Shown here piece after piece: positions 33,527 to 44,769 of a stretch of DNA of 64,000 nucleotides. Source of the DNA: Amborella trichopoda. Lineage: Eukaryota; Streptophyta; Magnoliopsida; Amborellales; Amborellaceae. Location of the stretch: NCBI RefSeq assembly GCF_000471905.2, contig NW_006499436.1, positions 3,994,243-4,058,242 of the forward strand, read 5' to 3'. The position numbers and the translations under genes were made by a program. Below the pieces are notes generated by a model that did not search any database, was not told the origin of the DNA, and saw only the letters and a list, made by a program, of their open reading frames with translations. Within the stretch, counting starts at the first letter, position 1; each line of letters begins with the position of its first letter.

Positions 33527-34860
33527 TGGCCCGAACAAAAAGCCCAATAAAACTCAAATATCCAGCCCGATGAATAAAGATAGACAGATCTCAGTTGTTG
33601 TCTGCCACCATCAGAATTATTAAAGCCACCTGCCACCAGATGCCAGTTGTTCCTAGCTGGCCGACAATTTGGAGCCACTTGATATTCCCAGATACCCACT
33701 AGCTAATACGACAAAGCCACCGACGACTACTGTCTAACTTTTACTGATTGGAGATTCTACCGACAAAATACTATTCAAGCCTTTAGCCAATTCAAAATAC
33801 AAAGCCTTCACTTTTTGATCAATCAACATACTGTTTCAACTTTTAGGTGGCACCGACCTATAAAGGAGAGTTAATAACTCTTTGAAATCCGAGGCCTATA
33901 AAAGGAGGATGCTTGACATAAGTTCAAGAACCCCAGAGGAAAGAGTCTTCTCTCTGCTCTATTCTATCTACCTCTCTACTCTCTTCTATCTTCGTCTTTA
34001 GCTCATATTCCTGCTCAAAAGGCCAAGTTCAAAATTCTTAGAGCACTTCTTTTCTCAACCCTAGAACTCCACTCTAATCTCGGGTAATATTCTAAACATT
34101 CTAATAGTTCTCATATCCTTGCTTTAGAACTCTCAATTTTCTTTTAATAAGTTCGAGCCTTCTTGTTTTTCCCGCCATGTTTATTAGTACATCTTAGTAA
34201 TTATTCAGTTCTATCTCCTCTCCTGTTTTTCTCTGCTCTTATTCTTCTGTCTCTTTCTCTATCTTCTACAAAAGTATTGTATATCCAGTGGTATATCATT
34301 AACCACTTGGAAAAATTGAGTGAATGAGAGTTTATGTGTGACTGTAATATTAATAGTTTACCAACTTACTGTCCTGAGGAGTGGAAGCTCTTCATCAGTT
34401 TCTGTATATGTAATATGTAAGTTCTTTCTAATTTCTGCAAGTTCTTTCTTGTAATCTGCTGGTACTTCTTTGATATGCTAAAACAGTTTGTATTCGGTAT
34501 CAAAATTAGAGATATTACTAATACTAATTAGATTGTGCTTGATATTTCTCCTTTTTCCTTATTCATCCTGATAACTGTACTGATTTACCTTGGATATGTT
34601 AGATTTCTGATTTAATAGCTGTTGAAAAATAGATCTTGGTCAGTTGATTGGAATCAGAGCCATAGAGTTTTATCAGTGGTAAACTGAAGGTTGATAATAA
34701 TATCCTAGAGGTTAACAACTTAATAAAATTTTCCCTTTAGAGGTAAGCCCGAGAGTTGAGACCAAGGTCGAAGTAGTCCATCGTCGAATTAGGCCAGGAG
34801 AGCCGTTGGAAGGCATTGTGAGATAAATCTATTGACCCGTGTACTCATCCGTTACCCGAT
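33527..34860 (+). promoter_or_regulatory. L1 copy B-plus: promoter, leader and primer binding site
   Basis: TATAAAA at 33,897-33,903 (GGCCTATAAAAGGAGGA), leader hairpin 34,285-34,310, splice-donor-like GTAAGT at 34,417-34,422, and a primer site at 34,649-34,662 reading TGGAATCAGAGCCA (one mismatch in the core to the initiator Met-tRNA complement). The ORF1 start is at 34,861. The leader is about 950 bases, as expected for a pararetroviral pregenomic RNA with several short upstream ATGs. Confidence 0.8.
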
Positions 34861-35694
34861 ATGGAAAATTTTATCATGACGCTATCCAATAGGACATTAT
34901 CATCATCATCCAGTACACTTAGAATAAACAATAAAGAGGAAATAATAATTGAAAACATAAAAAAGCAAATTCATAACTGGAATATTTCAAAAGTTCCTAT
35001 TACAGATATCTATAAAAGGGTACATTTGAATTTAAGACCAGCTATGCGATAAAAACAGTAGAACAAATTATATCAGTCAATAGTGAACAGGAAAGCTTTC
35101 AGCTGTTATCATGTAAATGATTCAAACCCATAAAAATAAGGAATATAAATACGTACATATAGGTCTTATACAGATAGCTGTTAAACCACTAACTAGATTA
35201 GTACTACATAACTCTATATTACTATGTCTTAGAGATAGTAGGCATAATAAGTTTTTTGATTCCCTATTAGAAGTAGTAGAGTCTAGCTTATGTAGTAGTC
35301 CTGTTTATTTTAATTGTTTTCCCAACTATTCGGTCTCATTAATGGACCCCAATCTTCTTAAAGTCCTTACTCTAAACCTAAAACACAAGGGTTCGATATG
35401 AATCCCGGTTCCCAAAATATTGCTCTAATCTACAGAATATATTATAAAGTCATGAACACATTAAGTCCAAATGGATACCGGGGGACAGACAATATTTTTT
35501 CAAACAAATATAGAAAAATCAAACACTGTCATCCCTAAATCAATAAATTGATCTCAAGTAATACTCCCAAAAAATTGGTCTATTCATAATGAGAACCAAC
35601 AGTATAGAACCCCTATTAATAATGAGCCGGATCAAATAATGAATATCCAGATAGAAATAATGAAATCAAATTCAGTTCTAGCCGAAGGGCAAGA
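34861..35694 (+). pseudogene. L1 copy B-plus: movement protein region of ORF1
   Basis: ATG 34,861 (MENFIMTLSNRTLSSSSS). A one-base loss near 35,020 shifts the frame after IYKR. The movement core is read from 35,117 (HIGLIQIAVKPLTRLVLHN, SILLCLRDSRHNKFFDSLL), with an extra codon in the LLEVVESS segment, to a stop at 35,399-35,401. The region joining to the coat part (35,640-35,694) is open here, unlike in the minus arm. Confidence 0.85.
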
Positions 35695-37610
35695 TTGAAT
35701 TTTTCGGAAGATATAATAAGACCTCTAAAAAGAATGCCTGCACCTTGCAGATATTTTACTTCATCAATACAGGATAAGCCCTTAATACAAGGGTTAACAA
35801 GAACAATGAGTAACATTAATATACCCGTATACAAGGCTTATGATCCTAGTCCATCAGGGAGTGAACCAACATTTTCTGACCTTGACTTTAATATCCTGAC
35901 TCTCCAGAAAGAAGAAAAGTTCAAGGTAGACCTAGAATTAATAAAAAATGATTGTCTTTCTGAAACTAATAAAGGAATAAGAGAATGGTATCTAGCAGAG
36001 TTCTCAAAAGAATTGTTAGACGCCTTTCATAAAAGATACAATAAATTTATAAAAAGGAATAAACAAAATATAGGATTCTTTGACTGGTTAAAATGAACTC
36101 TTGAAGAAAAAGATATTCCTATTCCCAATTTTGAATTGAATACATTAGAAAATCAATATCAAACCTTCTATACAACAGAAGGAGAAGAAATACTAAGTAT
36201 ACATCCTCCGGAAAGAAGCCTTCAAATAAAAGGTATGTTAAAAGATAAACCAGAAACGAAAGCCTCTCCCTATAAGTTGGTTCCTAATGAGCATAGCCAT
36301 AAAATAGAGATGATCCCACACATCAAAGAGCAAAACAATTATACCAACCTTTGTCTACAGTCTATCGGTAAACAAACTACTAGGATTTAAAATATAATAG
36401 GAAAACCTCAAGGTGAAGTTAATAAAAAACAAGATAAAAGCAAGGCAGTATTATTCAAACCCCTTCCAGAGATAAATGAAGAAAGATTCAGCCTAGAAGG
36501 GATAAAGAAAAAGGAAGAAAATAAAGAATTGGTTGATGAACTAGTAAAGAAACTATCCTGATTAAGCATAAAAGATAAAAAGGGAAAGGGGTAATAGTTG
36601 AATCAGAAGCTATGGTACTTCAAGAAGACTCATTAAATAATGATGAGATATTCAAAATAGAGGAAGCGTTCAAAAAAGCTCATTCAAATATTAATAGGAT
36701 AGATTATGGAAGGAAAAGGAGGCCTACTGCCCAATCAAGGATGTACCATACTAGACCGACCCCAATAGATATACAGTTCGAAGAGGATTTAATTTCAAGT
36801 ACTGTATCCTACTCGAGTAGAACAATTGTAAATTGGAATATCGATGGTATGTCTAACCATCAAATACTTGATACCATGAAGCATATGACCATGTATGCCA
36901 TGGCTTGTAAAGTAGCTGGTAATCATGACCAAGAAGTAGCCAAAGCTATTGTCTGTGGATTTACAGGATGGTTAAGAGGATAGTGGGATTTTCACGAGTG
37001 AAACCACTAAACAACAAATATTAAACACTACAAGACAATGGACTGTAAAAAATGAATACAATCAAGAGATACCTCATAGAGAAAGCGATGCAGTTAATAC
37101 ACTCATCTATACAATAACCTTACACTTTGTAGGAAGTACTTCGTTATTAGATGCTAGATCGGAAGACCTATTATCTAATTTAAGATGTCCGACATTATCT
37201 CACTACAAATGGTATAAAGACATGTTCTGTTCTCACCTTCTGTTCCGGAAAGACAGTAGTGCAGACCATTGGAAGGAAAAATTTATAGCAAATTTACCTT
37301 ATCTGTTTGCTGAAAATGTGAAAAATAGATTGAAGAATAAGAAAGGAGGAATAATCCCATACTCCCTTTATACTCTAGGAGAACTATCTGCAGAGATCTG
37401 TGCAGAAGGTCTTGCCCTGTGTACTGATTTGAAGTTAAAAATGCAACTCGATAAACAAAGAATGATGGGCAAGAAAGAATTAGGAAATTTTTGCAAACAA
37501 TTTGGTTATAATACTGCACCTTCATCAGATAAATTTTATAAAAGAAAAAACAAAAAATCTAGTCAAAAGAAGATTAAAGACAAGTTTACTATAAAGTTTT
37601 TTCCCAAAAC
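35695..37610 (+). pseudogene. L1 copy B-plus: coat protein region of ORF1, 3' truncated
   Basis: Frames 35,695-36,096, 36,136-36,390, 36,612-36,983 and 37,222-37,610 follow the minus-arm coat protein. Private lesions include stops at 36,094-36,096 and 36,388-36,390 and a shift near 36,590. The frameshift after the LRG.WD motif at 36,985 is shared with the minus arm. The text breaks off in the basic stretch (KDKFTIKFFPKTQS) before the zinc knuckle and joins reverse transcriptase sequence. Confidence 0.85.
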
Positions 37611-37731
37611 CCAATCTCAAAGATTTCTAGGATGTCTAAACTATATTTCGGATTTTTATGAAAATAGCCATGGGTGTTAAACCATTATTTGAAAGGTTAA
37701 AAAAGAATCCACCCAAATGGACTGATGAGCA

Positions 37732-37733
<2 letters not shown>
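37611..37733 (+). pseudogene. L1 copy B-plus: short RT/RNase H remnant after internal deletion
   Basis: RFLGCLNYISDFYEN and a few following codons match the RT-RNase H connection of the minus arm (22,660-22,530). The zinc knuckle, protease and RT palm, about 1.9 kb, are deleted. The junction has a short shared CTCAAAG-like stretch, which fits end joining by microhomology. The remnant ends at GAGCATAC, at the (TA)n tract. Confidence 0.75.

Positions 37734-37734
<1 letters not shown>

Positions 37735-37775
<41 letters not shown>
37735..37775. repeat. (TA)n microsatellite at the outer edge of L1 copy B-plus
   Basis: About 20 TA units start immediately after the last viral base. The other outer edge of the L1 palindrome also lies close to an (AT)n tract (22,089-22,133). 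Confidence 0.9.
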
Positions 37776-37778
<3 letters not shown>

Positions 37779-37879
37779 CGATTTGATTGGTTCAATTTGA
37801 TGGGCACAACCTCATTCATATTTTAATTTTAATTTTAATTTTAATTTTTTTTCTTCAAATCCAAATCATATAAAATTTT

Positions 37880-38340
37880 AGGCGTCTATTCTTCTCATTG
37901 ATCAGCACTGGAAAGACTTAACTTTATTATATAATGAAATTAAGAATAATGGACATCTTGTTTCAGCAAGGAAGATCAAGCTTTTCTAGGTAAGTATCAC
38001 TTTCCTAGGAAATAAAATTGATCAAGGTACCACTTTTCCAATAGAAAGAGCCATTACTTTTGCTGATAAATTTCCTGATAAAATAACTGATAAAAATTAA
38101 CTTCAAAGATTTTTAGGATTCTTTAATTATGTCTCAAGCTATTATCATAATTTAGCTCAAGATAGAAAATTACTCACACTAAGATTAAGAAAAAATACTC
38201 CTGAATGGATTGACCAAATGACTAAAGCAGTCCAACAAATTAAACAAAGGGTTAAAACGCTTCCTTGTCTTGCTATCCCAAGTCCATCTGCCTTCAAAAT
38301 CATTGAAACAGATGCCTCTGAGGTATATTGAAGCAAAAAA
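37880..38340 (+). pseudogene. L1-related copy D: RT-RNase H fragment
   Basis: One frame (CAC at 37,906) reads HWKDLTLLYNEIKNNGHLVS, FLGNKIDQGTTFPIERAI, LQRFLGFFNYVSSYYHNLAQ, and an RNase H start FKIIETDASE. Two in-frame stops (TAG at about 37,990 and TAA at about 38,098) interrupt it, and it degenerates after 38,332. It belongs to the L1 type (LQRFLG..NY, KIIETDASE) but differs from copies B and C at about 40 percent of residues. Confidence 0.8.
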
Positions 38341-39883
38341 TTAAAGACAGAACAATTAGTTCTATTTATTTCAAAAAACTGGAATATTTATTCATTACTA
38401 CGAGTTAATCCGCTTGCACTAACAAGAATTTTGTTTATTATCATGACAACAAAGGATACAATACCTATTAATCCTGGCTAAGGAATCTCTCAATCCAAAT
38501 AATTATGAAAAATTAATCATAATCATCCAGAAACGTTCTCATAGGGACCTCTATGAGAACATTGAAAAAATCATTAACAAATTATCCAAGTATAAGTGGA
38601 AGTAGGTACAAAGACTAGAGCAAATTTCCAAGCTGAAAAAACAATCAAAATGGACACCTTCAAGTGAGAGTAGGTACAAAGACTAGAGCAAATTTTCAAG
38701 CTGAAAAAAAAGTCAAAATTGACACCTTGTACAAATCACTCGCTTAAAACCAAGCCAAGTGAATATGTTACAGTCCTTTAAATAACAATTACAACCATTT
38801 CTAGCCTTGTAAAACTACTGTAAATAAACTCAAATACCAACCCCTTATGAGGCAATTACATATAAAGCAAGACTAGCTTATGAATTACACTTTCATAGCA
38901 CAAATTACATAAAACTATGTCCCAAACCTTAAATACAACATACAACTGCTCCAAACAAAATCCCAGGGGAAGCCATGTGTCGAATCCCTTGTGCCGGGGT
39001 CACGTAATCGGGCCCTATAAGGACTTAATTTTGTCCTTTAGGATTGTGTAAAAGTGGTTCAATCCTACAAGAGTGTCTAATCCAAATTGGAAGTAATTAC
39101 ACACCTTAAAATCACTTCTTAAGATCTCAACACATTGATATTATCATCCAAAACAGTATGTAAAAGGTTTGAATCAAATTGGATCAAAATCAAGAGAGTT
39201 ATGGCCAAACTACAACGGTGGTCCCTCGGACCACCCAAGCAAACTTGTATGAAAAGTTTATGAACCCCCATAAGTAAAAATGTGATGAAAACTTATGAAA
39301 ATTTAGTGATGCATTGAGACTAAGATATTTGATAGATTTGAAGCAAAATAATCAAAAGATACTATGCATGATCATGGATTCTCATGCAACTCATAAAGGA
39401 CCACTATGAATAAGTATGATGAAAAAGATAATCAAATGAGGATTCGAAGATCAATAAAACTTCTATAAATTCAAACCTTCAGCAACTATAGATGTTAAGA
39501 ACATGTTTTTTACTAAGAGCTCCGACTACGGGGGGACTCTCGGATTTAAACCATATTGTTCTCCAACTTTATAGCGATACAAATGTTAACTTTTATCAAA
39601 AAAATAAACTTACGAGAGGAAAAAGTTCAATGGAGTTTACCTTGATGAATGCATACTATGGACTCAAACATAAGAAAGGAGGACCACCATCAAGATCACC
39701 AAATTCATCAATGGAACTCTAAAAGCTTTTGTGAAAAACATAAGGTCTCTCTCTCTTCAATTTTCTCTCACAAAGCTCTAAAAAAAAAGGGGGGTGGGGG
39801 GGGGGCATGAATTTTCCAAATTGGTTCAAGTGTTGAGTTAGTTAGGGTTTGAGATCTTATGATGTGCTTTTATAACATGGGTG
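38341..39883. other. Unassigned DNA with a 66-bp tandem duplication
   Basis: A frame with NPNNYEKLIIIIQKRSHRD and ENIEKIINKLSKYKWK at about 38,490-38,607 is coherent but not recognised. A unit with GGTACAAAGACTAGAGCAAA is tandemly duplicated at 38,604-38,735. From 38,760 on the sequence is noncoding and transposon- or intergenic-like. A G-run at 39,790-39,808 precedes the hAT element. No gene is supported. Confidence 0.45.
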
Positions 39884-41570
39884 CATTGTTCAAAAAAACA
39901 GACCGCCCAGCGCCTAGGCCTAGGCGGTAAAATTGGGTGGTCCGTCCCTGGGGGGCCGCCTAGGCGGTACGGAACCCACCTAGCGCCCAACATTGGGCAG
40001 CCGCCCAGGGCCTGTGCCCCTCCTAGAGGCAAAAAAAATGATTTTTTTTTTTTCGTTTTGTTTTTTGAAATATTTAAAGGTTAGGAATGATGGCTTTTAG
40101 GTTCATTTGAACCCGAAACCCACAAGAAGTCCCTTTAGACTAAAAAAAACTCAAAAAAACTACATTTCATTAGATCGATCATCGAAGTGTTTCTCAAAGT
40201 TTGGAGTTCAAGCAACCAAAGTAAGTGCAATTTTTAGATTGCTTGCTTTATTTTGAGATTCTTCTTCAGGAGTAAGTCAGAGTGGAGATCCGGGTTGGAA
40301 ATATAGATATAACCCGAATCCAAATGACAAAAATTGTGTTAGATGTAATTTTTGTGAAAAAGATACGAAAGGAGGCATAAACCAGTTTAAGAAACATCTT
40401 GTCAGTATTAAGGGGGATGTTGCCCCTTGTAAAAATATTCCTGAAGCTGTCAGAGAGGAAATTAAGCAACTTTTAAGTTGTGTTAAACAAAAACAAGAAA
40501 AAAATCCTTGTCATAGATCTATTTTTTCTACTTCTAAAAAAAGTCATCCGGGTTGGAAGTATGGATATAACCCAAAACTAAATGATAAAAATTGTATAAG
40601 GTGTAATTTTTGTGAAAAATATACCAATGGGGGTATTAGCCGATTCAAAAAACACCTTACTAGTGTTAGAGGTAATGTTGTTTCTTGTACAAAGGTTCCT
40701 AAAGCAGTTCGAGATGATATTAGACATCTTTTGAATTTTGAAGAACTAAAAAGGATGAAAATATTAAGCCTTGTTCTATGGAAGTATCTTCTCCAGCTTT
40801 TAGTCGTCGGAGTGGTGATCCAGGTTGGAAGTATGGTTATATCCCGAATCCAAGTGATAAAAATCGTATTAAATGTAATTATTGTGGAAAGGATACTAAT
40901 GGGGGCATTTATCGGTTTAAAAAACACCTTGCCGGTATTACTGGGGATGTTGCCCTATGTAAAAATGTTCTTGAGGCTACCAAGGAGGAAATTATACAAT
41001 ATTTGAGTTCAGAGAAGCACAAAAAGAAGGTTACAGTAGCCAAGACTCCTAGGCCCTCATCTGCACAGACTACACATACTAGTAAGAGGAAGGTAGAAGA
41101 AGAGGAGGAGGAAGAGGCAGATTAAGAAGAAACAGAGGAGGACAAGCGTTATATTGAAGAGGGAGATGACTCTGATGATGATGGCCTGGACACTAATGCA
41201 TATGATGAGGCTTGCGCTATTGATATTCCTTCTGATGATGATGATTGAAGACTCTTGCCTCTTGGTATTGAGTGTTGAGTGTTGAGTCTGTTGACTGTTG
41301 TGTAACTTGTGTTGGGTGTTCACTTTTATATCCCTTGTGTATGGTTTTACAGTTTACTATTTTAACAATATGGATTATCAAAATTCTCTTCTTGACTTCT
41401 ATTTTTCTTTTTTCTTTTTTTTCAAGTTGGATTGTTGGAATATGATATATTGGGATTTTTTCTTTTTTGTCAATTGGGCAGCTACCCAGGTTTTGGGCAT
41501 CCGCCTAGGCGCTAGGCGGCCTGGACCCCCCAGACCGCTTAGGATCCGCGTAGCGCTTTTTGATACACTG
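39884..41570 (+). mobile_element. hAT-superfamily transposon, non-autonomous, 1,687 bp
   Basis: Flanked by a perfect 8-bp direct repeat CATGGGTG (39,876-39,883 and 41,571-41,578), the target duplication size of hAT elements. Terminal inverted repeats: left CATTGTTCAAAAAA, right (reversed) CAGTGTATCAAAAAG. Subterminal regions on both sides are GC-rich with many CGCCTAGGCG-type palindromic motifs (39,901-40,010 and 41,480-41,550), as expected for transposase binding sites. It carries a BED zinc-finger reading frame but no DDE catalytic or hATC dimerisation region, so it is an internally deleted derivative that would need a transposase in trans. Confidence 0.88.
40275..41249 (+). pseudogene. Triple BED zinc-finger protein of the hAT element
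   Basis: Three tandem BED-type fingers. Finger 1 (40,275-40,475): GDPGWKYRYNPNPNDKN, CNFC, GGINQFKKH, GDVAPC. Finger 2 (40,545-40,735): HPGWKYGYNPKLNDKN, CNFC, GGISRFKKH, GNVVSC. Finger 3 (40,805-41,010): GDPGWKYGYIPNPSDKN, CNYC, GGIYRFKKH, GDVALC. All ligand Cys and His residues are present. Fingers 1-2 and finger 3 are in different frames, with a one-base shift near 40,755. A TAA at 41,123-41,125 interrupts an acidic C-terminus that runs on to TGA 41,247-41,249 (DDDGLDTNAYDE, IDIPSDDDD). One BED finger is usual at the N-terminus of plant hAT transposases, so three is unusual. Confidence 0.8.
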
Positions 41571-41578
41571 CATGGGTG

Positions 41579-42170
41579 TAACCTTGAATTCAATGAACAC
41601 CATGCACAAATCCAAAGGCACATGGGAGGCTAATATACTTAGCCACCCATCCCCTTCCAACCACTAGGATGAAGAGATGGGACTAACCCTAAGTTATCAT
41701 TCACACTAACCCCAAGTTATGCCACTTTACCACTTTGTCTTTGACCCATGTTTTTATTCCAATTGAATCCAATATGCTCTTACAAAAACACCCTTAGTTT
41801 TTTTTAAATAATGTATTAGAGCAGAGAACTACCAAGGATAATGAGCAAAGAAGTAATTGGCAAAGCTCACACATGTGAAGAGATTCTACCTTATACATCT
41901 AAAATTTCAAACCAATCTATTCAAAGATAATGTCACCTTTACACGTGTGTGAAGATATTTTTCAACTCAAATTTGAAAATCAATTTTCTCTTTAATATTA
42001 TTAAATAATTGAATTAAACTTCACACATGCCATGTATGGCCTATGTGTGAGTTAATTAAAATATGTGATAAAAAAGGGCCCTTTAGTTATAACACTATAT
42101 AATAAAATATAACAATATATAACAAGACACCATAACACAACCCCTTATAAAACAAACAATCAAATGTCAA
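41579..42170. other. Noncoding AT-rich DNA, no gene seen
   Basis: No open frame with recognisable content, and no similarity to other parts of the window seen. Confidence 0.4.
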
Positions 42171-43090
42171 ATTGTTGCCCCTGCCTAGGGATCAACGCCC
42201 AGCTGGGTAGTGGGGTACCACGTGGCAGCCCTATGCCCACTCAGATGCCACGTGGCACTACCAGATCTGGACTAAAGTAGAATTTGAGCCAAACAACTTG
42301 AAAAACCTCATTTTTGAGCAAATAAAAATTCTGAAAAATTCTTTAAAAATCACAATAAACATTTAAAGTATATGCGAGCAATTATTAGGTTTTTAATTAC
42401 AAAATCGGACAAAAGGTATAGTGAGATCTCAGGCTTATAATTTTAGGTATCAGAGTACTCCATTGGGCTAGTCCGAATGATGTTCTGCCGAGTCTCAGAT
42501 TGACCCAATGGACCTATGTTCCACGGTCTAAAGCAGAAACACATATTGGCCGCATCAAAGCCGTTGAGCTCGAACTTTGATCATCCGACTCTCAATGGAT
42601 TACAGGTGTGTACCCCTATGGGACATGATCTAACTCAATTATAGGGTCCTCTCAAAGCACATGTGCACCAGCTCTTCCAAATTCGGATAATGCATTTGGA
42701 AGAGTGGCTCATCATATGAAACAAAGATGCACATGTCATGGAATGATCTCGTGTTAGGATACAGACTTATGTCCAATAAGTCTTGACCATTCTATACAGG
42801 GCGAATACTCAATAAGTACTCGGACTCTATTTTTATCATTTGGATTCTCCAAGCCCTGATCAATCGCAGCTAAACATGAGGCTAACCTATAAAATCCTGG
42901 CTAGGAGGTGACCCTTACACCTCTTTGAGAAATTGCTTTCTCAACACGTGAACTCTCAATGCTTAATGCGTACTCGGGGTAAAAAAATCTGGGCCCCATT
43001 TCGCAAGGCGCTCAGATTTCAATCTCTCAATCACTCCCACTAAATGAGAGACTACTGGAATTTAGGCCTTGAAAGGCCATATTTCCAACA
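42171..43090 (-). mobile_element. Possible LTR of a Copia-type retrotransposon (solo or fragment)
   Basis: On the minus strand the segment begins TGTTGGAAATATGGCC at 43,090, a start typical of plant Copia LTRs (TG..CA ends). It continues through noncoding sequence that looks like one unit. A candidate opposite end (..GGGCAACA) is at about 42,171. I see no second LTR, no polypurine tract and no matching 5-bp target duplication, so the left boundary is uncertain. Confidence 0.4.
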
Positions 43091-43753
43091 TGAGGATATC
43101 TCCTTGCTTGGAAAAATAAAAAGACTTACTAAGGACTTAGCCGATATTATTCTCACAGATGAATTTGGAAAAGGTCAAGACTAATGTTATGCTAACAATA
43201 TTTTGTGCACAAGAATCTTTCGACCATCTTGCAGATTCTCTAGGATGGCCCTAGGAAGAGAATAAAAAAAGCTAAAAGAAAACAGGAGAAAGAGATAAAC
43301 AAAACTATTTCTAAAGCATGACAGGTATAGTAACTATTTCTAAACAAAACTATTTAAAAAGCATGACAGGTGGCTTCGGGAATCGTCCTAGAGCAAGTGG
43401 CTGGTGAGGTGCATAGTTATCCTTAAGGATCTTCTTTCTTTTTGAACAGGTGGCATGACAGGTAGCTCTAACATCTTCAAAACGGATTTTTTAAGTGGTA
43501 TGGGAATCTTCGAGTAGTGGCATAGTTCTTCACCAAATGGTAGGGCAGTACCTTCATGGCTTTTATTTTTTATTTTTTAAACAGGTGTGATAAGTGGTAG
43601 CATCCTTTCTAACAGAAAGCTTGAATAGGTGGCAGGGTAGGCTGAGATCAGATAATCTTTTGCTGAAGTCATCTGGCTGAGAAATATCTCAGCTTCTATT
43701 CTTTAAGAGTAATTAAGGCTGATAAGCTTTTTTAGGGCTGATAAGCAATTTTT
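43091..43753 (-). promoter_or_regulatory. Copy D: noncoding region downstream of ORF2, with short repeats
   Basis: Minus-strand sequence after the copy D ORF2 stop. It has several copies of GCCACCTGTCATGC-type text (plus strand GCATGACAGGTGGC at about 43,317, 43,362 and 43,452) and GCTGATAAGC pairs near 43,710-43,745. By position this corresponds to the L1 promoter region. I could not identify a TATA box. Confidence 0.4.
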
Positions 43754-44665
43754 TCATACATAAGCCTGAGTCCAGTCGTCACCCTGACTCCAGTGTTCAG
43801 AGCTGGACACCTTGTCTTCCGTTTCTGGGTCCTCCATGTCTTCATCAAGATCTATATTGCTCAATATTGTGCTTCTCATACCATCTTCCTTCTATTATTT
43901 TGGCCAAAATAGGAGGATCTGTTTCATTATCAATTTCAAACTTCCATTTGATTATCCGTGAGATATGTTTCTTCATTATAAAATCAGCCATTGACTTATC
44001 ATTGTATCCCACTTTCACATAAAAGTGATCTAAGAGTCTTCTTGGTAAAATTTCTCATTTCACCCCAAATGTTTCCACCAAATTGAGAACCAATTCGGGA
44101 AAGATTCTTGGGCGCAACTTTCACAACTCCAAATCATCTATGTGTGGGTATAACCCCAATTTTGGTAATATAAGACAGTATTCCAGGCATCCATATAATC
44201 AAAATAATTCATTTTTAAATATGCTGAAAAAAATAATCTATTAGAATTTTCTCCTTCTATAAGATCTTTCCAGAAATACATTGGGTGTAACTGGCATTAA
44301 ACTCTTCGGGCGATAATATTTTTATTATTCAGAGCTTTGAATAAGCAATTTCTGTCATAGATCTGTATTCATGCTTTATAGAAGCACTATTAGTTTGAAT
44401 CAGAATTTTCTCATAATATTCTCCATCTTTTTTAAAGGTTTTGACTGGAAAATAAGCCTTTCGTCCCATGTATTTTTTGGCAAGTTCAATAGGGGTTATT
44501 GACGGATCTTTGCCTTCGACTGTTAAGACTTTTTGAAGAGAGTTATTTTCTGGTCATGAGAGGAATGTCCCATGGTTGCTCGCTTATCAGCATATTCTGT
44601 AGCCTTTCCCTTAGGGTTGATCCAAGCCAATTATGCAAGAATTCACGAGTTAGATTTGTAAGTAG
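43754..44665 (-). pseudogene. L1-related copy D: RNase H end and ORF2, decayed
   Basis: Minus strand. Starts with the RNase H terminus (NSREFLH at about 44,650, corresponding to LTREFLQ). ORF2 follows: DPSITPIELAKKYMGRKAYF, YYEKILIQTNSASIKHEYRS, EIAYSKL, ILSPEEF, YFDYMDAWNTVLYYQN, FPNWFSIWW. The C-terminus reads DLDEDMEDPETEDKVSSSEH and then WSQGDDWTQAYV with TGA at 43,754-43,756. Many stops and shifts. The (W)YE.IL..T.S, AYSK.QI..(V/I)(I/L)S and FPNWF..W motifs identify it as a diverged ORF2. The acidic Ser-rich end is conserved in character only. Confidence 0.7.
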
Positions 44666-44769
44666 TGATTTTGCGAATTATTTTTTAATATTTTTAATTA
44701 GGTGCGACTTGATGAGAAGAATAAACGTCTAAAATTTCAAGTGATTTGGATTTGTAAAATAAGAAATAA

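Noticed and set aside
40266-40927. Minus-strand frames opposite the BED fingers
   Set aside because: Antisense shadows: the plus strand encodes the conserved BED residues.
42171-43090. Complete LTR retrotransposon
   Set aside because: Only one LTR-like terminus is visible. No second LTR, primer site, polypurine tract or gag-pol was found next to it, so only a possible solo LTR is reported.
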